From contig NZ_QGTH01000001.1 in NCBI RefSeq assembly GCF_003182075.1, positions 1-64,000 of the forward strand: DNA of 64,000 nt. The letters run 5' to 3'. This DNA is from Finegoldia magna (lineage in GTDB: Bacteria > Bacillota > Clostridia > Tissierellales > Peptoniphilaceae). Positions 21,406 through 30,400 of this stretch are shown here, one piece after another. The notes beneath the pieces are model-generated. The model was not told where the DNA came from. It worked only from the letters and a program-made list of their open reading frames with translations, and searched no databases. Within the stretch, counting starts at the first letter, position 1. Every line of letters starts with the position of its first letter. Position numbers and translations under genes: made by a program.

Positions 21406-21492
21406 TATTGGCAAAGGCAAAATGAGAGCTCATATTTGAAAGGGGCTGTGGAAAAGTTTCCACACTATCCTATCATTTTTTTATAGATCCAA

Positions 21493-22863
21493 TTACTTAT
21501 ATAATTCATTATCAAGATATTTATCAGTATTTTTTCTTAATTGAGTCAATTCATTTATCAAGATATTCTTATTGGAGTAGTCATCCATAAGAATATCTTT
21601 TTTATTTTTGTATTCATCATATAATTTTGACAACTCTTTTATACTTAGATTTTTATATTTACACCTTTCTAAAGTAATTATTGCTTTTTTATATGCGATA
21701 ATTTGAGGCTTATATTCACTATAAAAATCTTTATCATTTGGATTTTCTTTATAGGTTCTATAGATAACCTTATTTATTTTTATAGTGTTAATGTCTTCAA
21801 TAGCTGCGTAAATTTCGCTCATAACTTTTTCAACATCTTTAATCTTATTTAGGATTTCTTGCCTATTAACAGCCTCTTCTTGGAGTTTAATTTCCAAATC
21901 CATACTAGATGATAGACCGTATTTTCTAATCTGATTTAAGGTATTCGCCATAGTATTCATATTATGTTTTCTTGCCCATATTTCATAACCTTTAGAAGAT
22001 TTAACCTTTTCATTGCTTTCTATGTCTATTATATTATCAAATTTCTTGTAAGATTTTTTAGCATAATGTACTTCAATATTTTTGTAATTTTCATTTACCT
22101 TATTTTCAATTCTTTCTTTTATTTTCTCTTTTGTATAATCTTTTCCAAGAGTAGTTTCCCTCGCACGAATGAATCGCCCTTTTTCTCCTTGTTTTTTATG
22201 TCTGAAAGAAAGATATTTTCCAAGTTTAATTTCATAGCCATATTCTTCCATAAGCTTTAAGAAATCCTCATAGCTATTTGCTTTATTAATAGTATGATCA
22301 ATAGCGATTTGAAGTTTATGTTTCCAAGATTTTCCTTTCTTAAATTCAATATATTCTTTGTAGGATTTACCATTGGTTTTATACTTTTCTTTAAATTTTA
22401 CATAATCTTCATCTATAACTGATAGCTGATACTTTCTACATAAATCATCACTATGATTTCTAATTTGGTGATAAGTTTTTTTGTTACTTTGATATGCTTT
22501 ACCAGTTTCAAAAGAAACATTATTAAATAGTATATGGTTGTGAATATGCCCCTTATCTATATGGGTAGTAAGAACATATTCATACTTTCCTTTTAAGATT
22601 TTATCGCATAGTTCTATACCTATTTGATGAGCCTCTTCAGCAGTAGTTTCTCCTGGGAAAAAAGATTGAATTAAATGTCTTGCCAAAACTTTTGCTTTAG
22701 AATTACATTCTCTTTTTGTTTGTTCAAATTCTAAATGAGCAGTTATAGGGTTACAGTTTAGGGAGGAAATTAGAATTTTTCCATCTGTTTTATCACTATT
22801 CATAATATAATCAAGTGCTGCTTTTAAAGTGGATTTTATAGGATGAATTTTAGTAATTGCCAT
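21493..22863 (-). CDS. MobP-type conjugative relaxase
   Basis: 456 residues on the minus strand. The N-terminal ~250 residues form a relaxase domain with the metal-binding histidine triad HIDKGHIHNHI (about 124-134) and a candidate nicking tyrosine in ALDYIMNS (Y19). This class nicks oriT, stays covalently bound to the 5' end and leads the strand into the recipient. The C-terminal half is a charged helical region. The start codon overlaps the stop of mobC by one base, so the two are co-translated. It reads against the neighbouring ICE genes. Length and layout match relaxases of Tn1549-like and similar Firmicutes ICEs. Confidence 0.92.
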   Translation of the reverse strand: MAITKIHPIKSTLKAALDYIMNSDKTDGKILISSLNCNPITAHLEFEQTKRECNSKAKVLARHLIQSFFPGETTAEEAHQIGIELCDKILKGKYEYVLTTHIDKGHIHNHILFNNVSFETGKAYQSNKKTYHQIRNHSDDLCRKYQLSVIDEDYVKFKEKYKTNGKSYKEYIEFKKGKSWKHKLQIAIDHTINKANSYEDFLKLMEEYGYEIKLGKYLSFRHKKQGEKGRFIRARETTLGKDYTKEKIKERIENKVNENYKNIEVHYAKKSYKKFDNIIDIESNEKVKSSKGYEIWARKHNMNTMANTLNQIRKYGLSSSMDLEIKLQEEAVNRQEILNKIKDVEKVMSEIYAAIEDINTIKINKVIYRTYKENPNDKDFYSEYKPQIIAYKKAIITLERCKYKNLSIKELSKLYDEYKNKKDILMDDYSNKNILINELTQLRKNTDKYLDNELYK

Positions 22864-23231
22864 TATTCTTTCTCAGTATTTATGCTATTAGAATTAGTAA
22901 GAGAGTATATTTTTTTACGGATAGAGAAAATATCTTTTGCTTGATTTTCTAATAAGCTTTTTAAATCTTCTACATCATTTTTATATATAATTGATGTAGT
23001 ATTTACCCTTTTAGTAATTTGATTTATATTATTTGAAGTACGACTTATATTTGTTGACATTTCACGAAAGACATCCATATCTAATACATAAATATCTTTT
23101 TCTAAAATACATTTCATAATAAATTGTCTAAGAGTTTTACACTTAGATGCTTTATATTTTTCATTTAGCAATTCTAACTCCTCATCAGATAACATTAAAT
23201 AGATTCCGTTATTTCTAAATCTACTTGTCAT
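22863..23231 (-). CDS. mobC: MobC relaxosome accessory protein
   Basis: 122 residues on the minus strand, GAGGAGG before the ATG. It has an N-terminal ribbon-helix-helix-like segment (RFRNNGIYLMLSDEELELLNEKY) and the C-terminal pattern FREMSTNISRTSNNINQITKRVN...IYSLTN typical of MobC proteins, which bind oriT and help the relaxase open it. It is translationally coupled to the relaxase. The expected binding region is the palindromic DNA just upstream (23232-23700). Confidence 0.88.
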   Translation of the reverse strand: MTSRFRNNGIYLMLSDEELELLNEKYKASKCKTLRQFIMKCILEKDIYVLDMDVFREMSTNISRTSNNINQITKRVNTTSIIYKNDVEDLKSLLENQAKDIFSIRKKIYSLTNSNSINTEKE

Positions 23232-23389
23232 AATTTAACCTCCTCGTATATTGTAGTTGTAATAATAAATACTACATTTTTTTCTCAATCCCTCTTTCTT
23301 ATGTGATAATAATTATATAGATAGAGCTCGTAGTAAACTTCCTTGAAGTTCCTCTTACTAATAAATTTATTAATCGAAATAAAAAAGAA

Positions 23390-23430
23390 AAACCTGTAAA
23401 TTCAAGTAGGATAACTTGACTTACAGGTTT
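23390..23430 (-). terminator. Strong hairpin, terminator-like on the minus strand
   Basis: AAACCTGTAA plus TCAAGT pairs with ACTTGA plus TTACAGGTTT around an AGGATA loop, about 16 pairs. On the minus strand the second arm is followed by a T-rich tail, so it could stop minus-strand transcription before mobC. It may instead belong to oriT. Confidence 0.55.
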
Positions 23431-23647
23431 AATTTATTCTATATATTTCGTTTGGGAATCTCCTGATTTAAATTTTTATTATTGATATTTTATCACTTTT
23501 TGAGATAATATTCAAGTTTACGTTTAAGCTATTATAAGCGTTTGTTGCTGAATTTAATTATTATAAATTTAGGGGTTTGGGGATATTCCCCAACAAGTAA
23601 AATGGAAAAAATAAGCGATATATTCGTAGTATTTTTATTCCATTTTT

Positions 23648-23669
23648 AGTAAGTGCATATGCACTTACT
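23648..23669. repeat. Perfect 22-bp palindrome
   Basis: The sequence from 23648 to 23669, centred on GCATATGC, is identical to its reverse complement. A flanking AAAATGGAA/TTCCATTTT inverted repeat lies just upstream. It is a likely protein-binding site, with MobC, the relaxase or a regulator as candidates. Confidence 0.7.
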
Positions 23670-23879
23670 GTGCTTGCTCATATACTAATAGTATAAGTGA
23701 AGTTAATAAACAATACATGACAAATCTAGAGGAATATTGCAAAATTTACTTTTAAATAAGGATTTTTATAAGTATAATGAGATAGTATAAAGATTAAGGA
23801 AATCATTTTTTAAGTTCTTTAATTTCGTATTTACTAAATTTGGATGTAATTATTTTTATTTTTAAGGGAGGGGTAATCC

Positions 23880-24251
23880 ATTCTACACAGGGAATTTGCA
23901 GAGGAAAATTATTTAGAAGCTATATATATTTTATCTTTGGAAAAAGAGGAAGTAAGAAATATGGATCTTGCTAATTACTTAGAATATAAAAGACCTACTG
24001 TTACAAGAATGCTAAAAAAACTTGAAAATAAAGGGCTGATTATTTATGGTGAAGATAAAATAATTCGTTTAACAGAGGAGTCAAAAATATTTTGCGAAAA
24101 AATGTATACAAGGCATAAATATTTGACGGACGTATTTATAAGACTTGGAATAGATGCAAAAAATGCTGAAGACGAAGCTTGTCTTATAGAGCATGTTATT
24201 TCTGATGAAACTTTTGAAAAATTAAAAAAACATTTCGATTATAATTTATAG
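23880..24251 (+). CDS. DtxR-family metal-dependent repressor, apparent AUU start
   Basis: The family-like reading frame begins ILHREFAEENYLEAIYILSLEKEEV, and full family length (123 residues) needs a start at ATT 23880. AGGGAGGGG lies six bases before it and a stop codon just upstream closes the frame. The first conventional alternative (TTG 23937) would delete the first helix. The winged helix is residues 25-62. Metal ligands like those of DtxR are present at C101, E104 and H105 (EACLIEH); the cysteine is the iron-type variant, where Mn-type MntR has glutamate. There is no SH3 domain. It probably senses iron and represses the metallophore operon that follows, as EqbA is reported to do for equibactin. 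A terminator follows the gene. Confidence 0.8.
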   Translation: MLHREFAEENYLEAIYILSLEKEEVRNMDLANYLEYKRPTVTRMLKKLENKGLIIYGEDKIIRLTEESKIFCEKMYTRHKYLTDVFIRLGIDAKNAEDEACLIEHVISDETFEKLKKHFDYNL

Positions 24252-24254
24252 TAA

Positions 24255-24302
24255 ATAGCATAGATGACTCGCATAATGAGATGTCTATGCTATTTTTATT
24301 TT
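24255..24302 (+). terminator. Intrinsic terminator after the DtxR-type gene
   Basis: ATAGCATAGA (24255-24264) pairs with TCTATGCTAT (24284-24293), followed by a T-rich tail. It separates the regulator from the biosynthetic operon, which has its own promoter. Confidence 0.85.
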
Positions 24303-24335
24303 TAAAATTATATTTTTAAAAACATCTCAAAGCTA

Positions 24336-24364
24336 TTGATAAAAGCTATCAAATGGTATATAAT
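24336..24364 (+). promoter_or_regulatory. Main promoter of the metallophore operon
   Basis: TTGATA (24336-24341), a 17-base spacer and a perfect TATAAT (24359-24364) make a strong sigma-A-type promoter. It lies between the regulator's terminator and the first biosynthetic gene. Transcription should start near 24371, inside the predicted repressor site. Confidence 0.82.
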
Positions 24365-24368
24365 AATT

Positions 24369-24387
24369 TTGAGTTAGCCAATACTAA
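24369..24387 (+). promoter_or_regulatory. Putative DtxR-type iron box (operator)
   Basis: TTGAGTTAGCCAATACTAA matches the DtxR consensus TTAGGTTAGCCTAACCTAA at 14 of 19 positions by direct comparison and contains the inverted repeat GTTAG-N6-CTAAC. It begins five bases after the -10 box, where a bound repressor would block transcription. The DtxR-type regulator is the adjacent gene. Confidence 0.62.
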
Positions 24388-24413
24388 CAGAAAATAAATA
24401 AAAAGGTGAATTT

Positions 24414-25166
24414 ATGTCAAAAAACTTTGAAATACTAAATAAAGAAATTAATGAAAATAATATAATAGCAAATCTTTTTATATTCCCGTTTGCAGGTGGT
24501 GGAGTGTCTGCCTTTAGAAAATGGAAAGATGAGTTTGAAGATATAAAATTACTTGTTGCCCAGTATCCAGGAAGAGAAAACAGGTTTTCTGAAAAGGCTA
24601 TAAGTGACATTAACATCTTAGTGGATAATTTATTTGAAGATATGAAAGAAAATTTTGATTTTAGAAAACCTTATTATTTATTTGGACATAGTATGGGAAC
24701 AAAAATAGTTTATGAACTTGCATTAAGAATTAAAAATTCGGATTACATAAATCCAAGAGGAATAATAATATCAGGAGGACGAGCACCATTATATAAAGAA
24801 CCTCTTCCAATTTATCATCTTGACGATGACGGATTTATAGAAGGCTTGAGAAGATATGAAGGAACACCAAAAGAAATTTTAGATAATAAGGATTTAATTT
24901 CCATTTTCTTGCCAACACTTAGGGCAGATTTTGTAATAGATGAAGACTATCAAGATACAAAATTTGAGAAATTAGAATCACCTATACTAGGTCTTATGGG
25001 AGATAAAGATCAAGAAATGACCTTAGATGAACTTATAAAATGGCAAGATTATACCACAAAAGAATTCACTTATAGATATATAGATGGCAAGCATATGTTT
25101 GTCAACACATCTCCTGATAGTGTCATTAAAGAGATAAAAGAGTTTATAAAAGTAAATGAAAATTGA
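24414..25166 (+). CDS. Type II (editing) thioesterase of the NRPS system
   Basis: 250 residues, alpha/beta-hydrolase fold. The nucleophile is S93 in GHSMG, a catalytic aspartate lies in GDKDQ, and the final histidine is in DGKHMF. FPFAGGG near the start and PGRENRF are hallmarks of type II thioesterases such as YbtT and GrsT. These free carrier proteins from wrong or stalled acyl groups. It is the first gene of the operon and overlaps the phosphopantetheinyl transferase gene by 11 bases. Gene order matches the equibactin and yersiniabactin-like loci as I recall them. Confidence 0.93.
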   Translation: MSKNFEILNKEINENNIIANLFIFPFAGGGVSAFRKWKDEFEDIKLLVAQYPGRENRFSEKAISDINILVDNLFEDMKENFDFRKPYYLFGHSMGTKIVYELALRIKNSDYINPRGIIISGGRAPLYKEPLPIYHLDDDGFIEGLRRYEGTPKEILDNKDLISIFLPTLRADFVIDEDYQDTKFEKLESPILGLMGDKDQEMTLDELIKWQDYTTKEFTYRYIDGKHMFVNTSPDSVIKEIKEFIKVNEN

Positions 25167-25848
25167 AGAATATGAGATAAGAAATACTAAAGATTTTCTT
25201 ACCTTAGAAAATTTAAAAGCTAAATTATCTAATAATGATTTGACACTAATTAAGGCTTATACAGACAAATTATTAGAAGAAAAATTACTTTCTTACTTAA
25301 CTGAAGAGGAGATAATAAAATCAAAGGATTATAAATCAGAAATAGCAAAAATTAATTATCTAGTATCAAGAGCAATACTTAATTTAGTCCTAAAATGTTT
25401 ACTAGAAAAAGAAATTGATGATCTGATAGTCAAACGAGATAAAAACAATAAGCCTTACCTAGAAAACACTATAGGATTAAAGTTTAACATCTCACATACT
25501 GATGGCTTAGTCCTGTTAGCTTTTTTTAAAAGAGAAGTAGGAGTAGATGTTGAAAAAATAAATTATAAATTTGAGTTTAAGGATATATTAGAAAACTGTT
25601 TTACTAAGTATGAAATCATAAATATAGATAACAACATAATTAGTTTCTATAGATATTGGACTGCAAAAGAAGCCTATCTTAAATATGATGGGATTGGTCT
25701 TATAAGAAATTTGAAAGAAATTGAAATAATTTCTTATGGAAATAAAGTTATAGAAATTATCGATAATAAAAACAATATAATAAGTAGATTACAGCCATTA
25801 AATTATGATGGCAAATATGTCGGGGCAATATGCTCGGAGGAAAATTAA
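25156..25848 (+). CDS. Sfp-type 4'-phosphopantetheinyl transferase
   Basis: 230 residues. The family motifs VGVDVEKI (Mg-binding aspartate) and WTAKEAYLKYDGIG are present, with the usual KPYLEN....FNISHTDG segment before them. It would attach phosphopantetheine to the serine of every carrier domain in the operon. By count that is one aryl carrier and four peptidyl carriers. It overlaps both neighbours and shares a TAATG junction with the next gene, so translation is coupled. Confidence 0.93.
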   Translation: MKIEEYEIRNTKDFLTLENLKAKLSNNDLTLIKAYTDKLLEEKLLSYLTEEEIIKSKDYKSEIAKINYLVSRAILNLVLKCLLEKEIDDLIVKRDKNNKPYLENTIGLKFNISHTDGLVLLAFFKREVGVDVEKINYKFEFKDILENCFTKYEIINIDNNIISFYRYWTAKEAYLKYDGIGLIRNLKEIEIISYGNKVIEIIDNKNNIISRLQPLNYDGKYVGAICSEEN

Positions 25849-27455
25849 TGAACATTGAATTAAAAGAAAAATTAGAAAAATTTTATGATGAACAAGTGTG
25901 GCCGCATATAACCTTAGGAGAATTTATTGAAGATTGTGCTAAAAAATATGGGGATAAAATTGCCTTAGTAGATGGAGATGTTGAACTTTCATATCAAGAA
26001 TTAAATAGAAAAGCTTGCCATTATGCCAATGGTTTATTGAAAGCTGGATTTAAAAAGGGAGATAGAATCGTTCTTCAACTTCCTAATTGTCACGAATTTG
26101 TTATTATCCTTTTTGCCATGTTTAAGATTGGTGTGATTCCAGTATTATCACTTCCAGCTCATAGGAAAAATGAAATAAAGGGAATATTAGAAAAATCAGG
26201 GGCAATAGCATATATAGCTAAGGATAAATATCTTGGCTTTTCATATGTTGATATGATTAGAGAAGTAAGAGAAGAATTAAATATAGATTTTGAAGTTTAT
26301 ATTCTTGGAGATAATCAAGGATATAAAAATTTTTACAATCTTGATGATAAAGATTATCTATCTCAACAAATAGAGATCAATTATAAAGAGATAGGATTAT
26401 TACTTTTATCAGGAGGTACAACTGGTATACCCAAATTGATACCAAGGAGACATTGTGATTATATCTATGTGGCGAAAGAATCAGGAATAAAGTCAGAATT
26501 CAATTTAAACACTAAGTTTTTAGCAATATTGCCTATGGCACATAATTTTACGCTCTGCTGTCCAGGGGTACTTGGGACTTTGGCATATGGAGGAACTGTA
26601 TTTATTAGTAATACGGCTAGTCCTGATGAATTTGTTCCCATAATCGAAAATAATAAAATTAATACTATACAAATAGTTCCGTCGTTAATTGAGGTGTTTT
26701 TAGAATATGTAGGGCTGTTAGAAAGTGATGTTAGTTCTCTGGAGTTAATGATAGTTGGTGCTGCAAAACTTGAGCCTAAGCAAGCTATGATGCTTGAAAA
26801 TACGTTAAATGTTAGAATTCAACAAAGCTTTGGTCTTGCAGAAGGTTTGATATGTATGACAGACGTGAACGATTCTGAAAATATAAGATACAATTTTCAA
26901 GGCAAGCCAATTTCAAAATATGATGAAATATTAGTTGTTGATTCGAACAATCAATCAACAAAACCTGGAGAAGTTGGGCAATTATTAACAAGAGGACCAT
27001 ATACTATATATGGATATTACAATTACAATGAGGACGAAACCGTAGTAAACGAAGATAATTACTTTATTACAGGGGATAAGATTGTTTTATCAAAAGATGG
27101 AAACATCAATATAATAGGGAGATTAAAAGATACAATTATAAAAAATGGAGAAAATATAGAACCTAGGGAAATTGAGAAGACCGTAATTAAGATGGGCGGA
27201 ATTTCAAAAGCAAGCATTGTAGGTATAAAAAATAAAAATGGAGAAGAAATAATATGCCTCTATATGTTAAGTGATGAGGCAATGCCTATAGATCATATCA
27301 GAAAATATTTAATAAAAGAGGGTTTGGCAAGTTATAAACTGCCAGATGTAGTTGAATGCGTAGAAGAATTTCCGTTAACTGCTGTTGGAAAGATAGATAA
27401 AAATAGGTTAAAAGAGATGTATAAGGAGTTGCATTATGACACTAATAAAAAATAA
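25848..27455 (+). CDS. Salicylate-AMP ligase (YbtE/PchD/DhbE family)
   Basis: 535 residues. The ATG at 25848 follows CGGAGGA and is preferred to the upstream ATG at 25830. It is a stand-alone adenylation enzyme with SGGTTGIPKLIPR and the aryl-acid core motif H232-N233-F234...C238 (PMAHNFTLCCPG). In DhbE the matching residues are N235, Y236 and S240 for 2,3-dihydroxybenzoate, while salicylate enzymes such as YbtE and PchD have F and C. The sequence therefore points to salicylate. It would load the aryl carrier domain at the start of the next protein, whose gene it overlaps by 20 bases. No salicylate synthase gene lies in the window. Confidence 0.9.
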   Translation: MNIELKEKLEKFYDEQVWPHITLGEFIEDCAKKYGDKIALVDGDVELSYQELNRKACHYANGLLKAGFKKGDRIVLQLPNCHEFVIILFAMFKIGVIPVLSLPAHRKNEIKGILEKSGAIAYIAKDKYLGFSYVDMIREVREELNIDFEVYILGDNQGYKNFYNLDDKDYLSQQIEINYKEIGLLLLSGGTTGIPKLIPRRHCDYIYVAKESGIKSEFNLNTKFLAILPMAHNFTLCCPGVLGTLAYGGTVFISNTASPDEFVPIIENNKINTIQIVPSLIEVFLEYVGLLESDVSSLELMIVGAAKLEPKQAMMLENTLNVRIQQSFGLAEGLICMTDVNDSENIRYNFQGKPISKYDEILVVDSNNQSTKPGEVGQLLTRGPYTIYGYYNYNEDETVVNEDNYFITGDKIVLSKDGNINIIGRLKDTIIKNGENIEPREIEKTVIKMGGISKASIVGIKNKNGEEIICLYMLSDEAMPIDHIRKYLIKEGLASYKLPDVVECVEEFPLTAVGKIDKNRLKEMYKELHYDTNKK

Positions 27456-30400
27456 AAACGAGATTATTTCATCACTTGAATCATATTTGAAAGAACAACT
27501 TGACATTGAAACAATTGACAAAAATGTGAATTTGAAAGAGTTAGGGATAACTTCAATAAAAGTTATGAAAGTGGCTAGCAAGTTGAAGAAAAATGGACTA
27601 AATATAAACTTTGGGAAATTAATGGGAAATCCAACTTTAGCACACTGGGAACAATTGATTACGGACAATAATTTTGTACAAAAAGAGTCTTATTACATAA
27701 ATGAAAATAATCAAAATGAAGAATTTCCACTAACCGATGTTCAGTACTCATATTTCATTGGAAGAGAAGACGAACAAACACTTGGAGGGGTGAGTTGTCA
27801 TGCATATATCGAGATTGACGGAGAAAACATAGATGAAGTTAAGCTAGAAAATGCTTGGAATAAACTTCAATACAGGCATCCAATGCTTAGAGCAAGATTC
27901 ACAGAAGATGGAAAACAAGAAATATTAGATAAACCTTTTAGCGAAGAAATTGAAGTTTTTGATTTATCTAATTTAGATGATGAAGAAAACAAAATTAGAC
28001 TAGACGAAATACGAGAAAATTTATCTCATAGAAAACTCAGAGTAGAAATGGGAGAAGTCGCTGGATTAAAACTTGCAAATCTATCACAAAATAAAAACAA
28101 AATATTCTTTGATTTAGACTTGCTAGTTGCTGACGTAATGAGCTTGAGCTTTATTTTAAAAGAATTAGGAGAATTGTATTTAGGAAAAGAATTAGATAAT
28201 CTAAACAATTATACCTTTAAAGATTATATAAACAATCTTGAAGTAGACTCTGAAATTTATAAAAAAGACCAAGAGTTTTGGAAAGAAAAAATAGACTCAT
28301 TTGAGATAGAAAGACCTAATTTACCATTAAAGAAAGCTCCTGAACAAATTAAAGAAACGAGATTCACTAGAAGAAAACGAGTTATTGAAAAAGATAAATG
28401 GAGCAAAATAAAAGAGCTTGCAGCAAGCTATAAATCTACGCCATCAATGGTTTTATTAACTGCGTATGCTTTAATTCTAGAAAGATGGACTAACCAAGAT
28501 AAGTTTTTTATAAATTTACCATTATTTAATAGAGATCTTTCAAACGAAAACCTGAAAGATATGGTAGCAGACTTTACAAATATCTTATTAGTAGAACATG
28601 AAAGAAAAAATGATACTTCTTTCCTAGAAACTTTGAATAGAATAAGCGAAACCTTTATAGACAATGCTAGTCATTCATCTTATAGTGGAGTACAAGTTCA
28701 AAGAGATATATCGAAATCACAGGGTACAAGTCTTAATGTTTCACCTGTAGTTTTTGCGTGCAACATAGACTATCCACTAGAGACTGAAATTTCAAGGAAA
28801 GCTTTGGGCAAAATTACATATATGGTTTCACAAACTCCAGGAGTATGGTTAGATTTCCAATCTTATATAAAAGATGGAGATTTAGTATTATGCTGGGACA
28901 GTGTAGATGAACTTTTCCCTGAAAAAATGTTAGATGACATGTTAAATTCTTTAGAAGAACAACTTTTAATACTAACAGAAAAGGAAAATTGGGAAAGCAA
29001 ATTTGATGTACTATCAGAAAATCAAAAACTAGCAAGAGAAAAAGAGCTTAAATCAATTCTTCCGTTAAACTTTCCTGATGAGAGATTATATGATGGATTT
29101 ATAAAAAATGTAAAAGAAAATCCAGAAAAAATTGCAATTATAGATTCAGAATCTAAAGAAGAAATATCTTATATAGACTTATATGAAAAATCCTTAAATG
29201 TAGCAGGATATTTAAAGGAAAATGGAATAAAAAAGGGAGACTATGTAGGCATTACTCTCCCAAGATCAAGCAAGCAAATTTACGCTATATTTGGAATACT
29301 TTTTTCTGGAGCGGCATATGTTGCTGTTGGAATAAATCAGCCTAGCGAAAGACGAACTAAAATATACGAACAAATTGGTATAAAGTTTGTCATCAGTGAA
29401 AATAAAACAATAGAAAATTGCAAACTAGATACGGGAGAAGTTTCTTTAATTGACTTAGACAAAGCTATAGACAAATCCTTAGGTCTTGATAAGCCTATAG
29501 AAGTAAGTCCTTTTGACTCAGCCTATATAATAATGACATCAGGTACTACAGGAGTGCCAAAGGGTGTTGAGATTATGCATACAAGTGCCATTAATACTAT
29601 TAATGATTTAAATGAAAAATATTCTATTAATTCAAATGATACGTTACTTATGGTATCAGCAATAGACTTTGACTTATCAGTATATGATATTTTTGGAATA
29701 CTTGGTGTAGGTGGAACTCTAATAACAACTAATGAAGATAATTATCGTAATCCTGATGAGTGGATTAGAATTATTGAAAAATATAATGTAAGTGTGTGGG
29801 ACTCTGTACCTATACTTTTTGACATGCTCGTAACTATGGCAGAGGGTGAAAAGAAAAACTTACCACTTAGAATTGTTATGTTATCAGGAGATTGGATAGC
29901 AAAAGATCTACCAGGAAGATTCTATTCTATTAGTAATAATAATGCAATTGTTGTCGCAATGGGTGGAGCTACTGAAGCATCAATATGGTCAAATTACTTA
30001 AACGTACCTAGAACTATTCCTCAAGATTGGATTTCAATTCCATATGGGAAAGCGCTAAAAAATCAAGTTTATAGAGTTGTGGATGAACTTGGAAGGAACT
30101 GCCCAAATCATGTAATGGGTGAGCTTTTAATAGGTGGGGTTGGTGTTGCTAAAGGTTACTATGGCGACAGAGAATTAACGGAGAAAAAATTTTTAAAAAA
30201 GGATGGAATAAGATGGTACAAAACAGGTGATAACGGGAGAACATGGGATGATGGAACAATAGAATTCTTAGGGAGAAAAGATACACAGGTTAAAATAAAA
30301 GGTCATCGTATTGAGCTTGGTGAAATTGAAGATGCAATAAGAAAATATGGTGGGGTGGATAATGTTTTTGTTGATGTTTTTGAAAGAGGAAACAGCAAAA

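Larger units (their letters stand above)
23232..23700. other. Palindrome-rich gene-free region, candidate oriT
   Basis: No gene is visible between mobC and the DtxR-type gene. The stretch holds AACTTC-CTT-GAAGTT (23336-23350), a long hairpin at 23390-23430, TTGGGGA-TAT-TCCCCAA (23577-23593), an AAAATGGAA / TTCCATTTT repeat pair (about 23600-23646) and a perfect 22-bp palindrome (23648-23669). Its position next to MobC and the relaxase and this density of inverted repeats make it the best oriT candidate. I cannot name the nic site. Confidence 0.5.
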
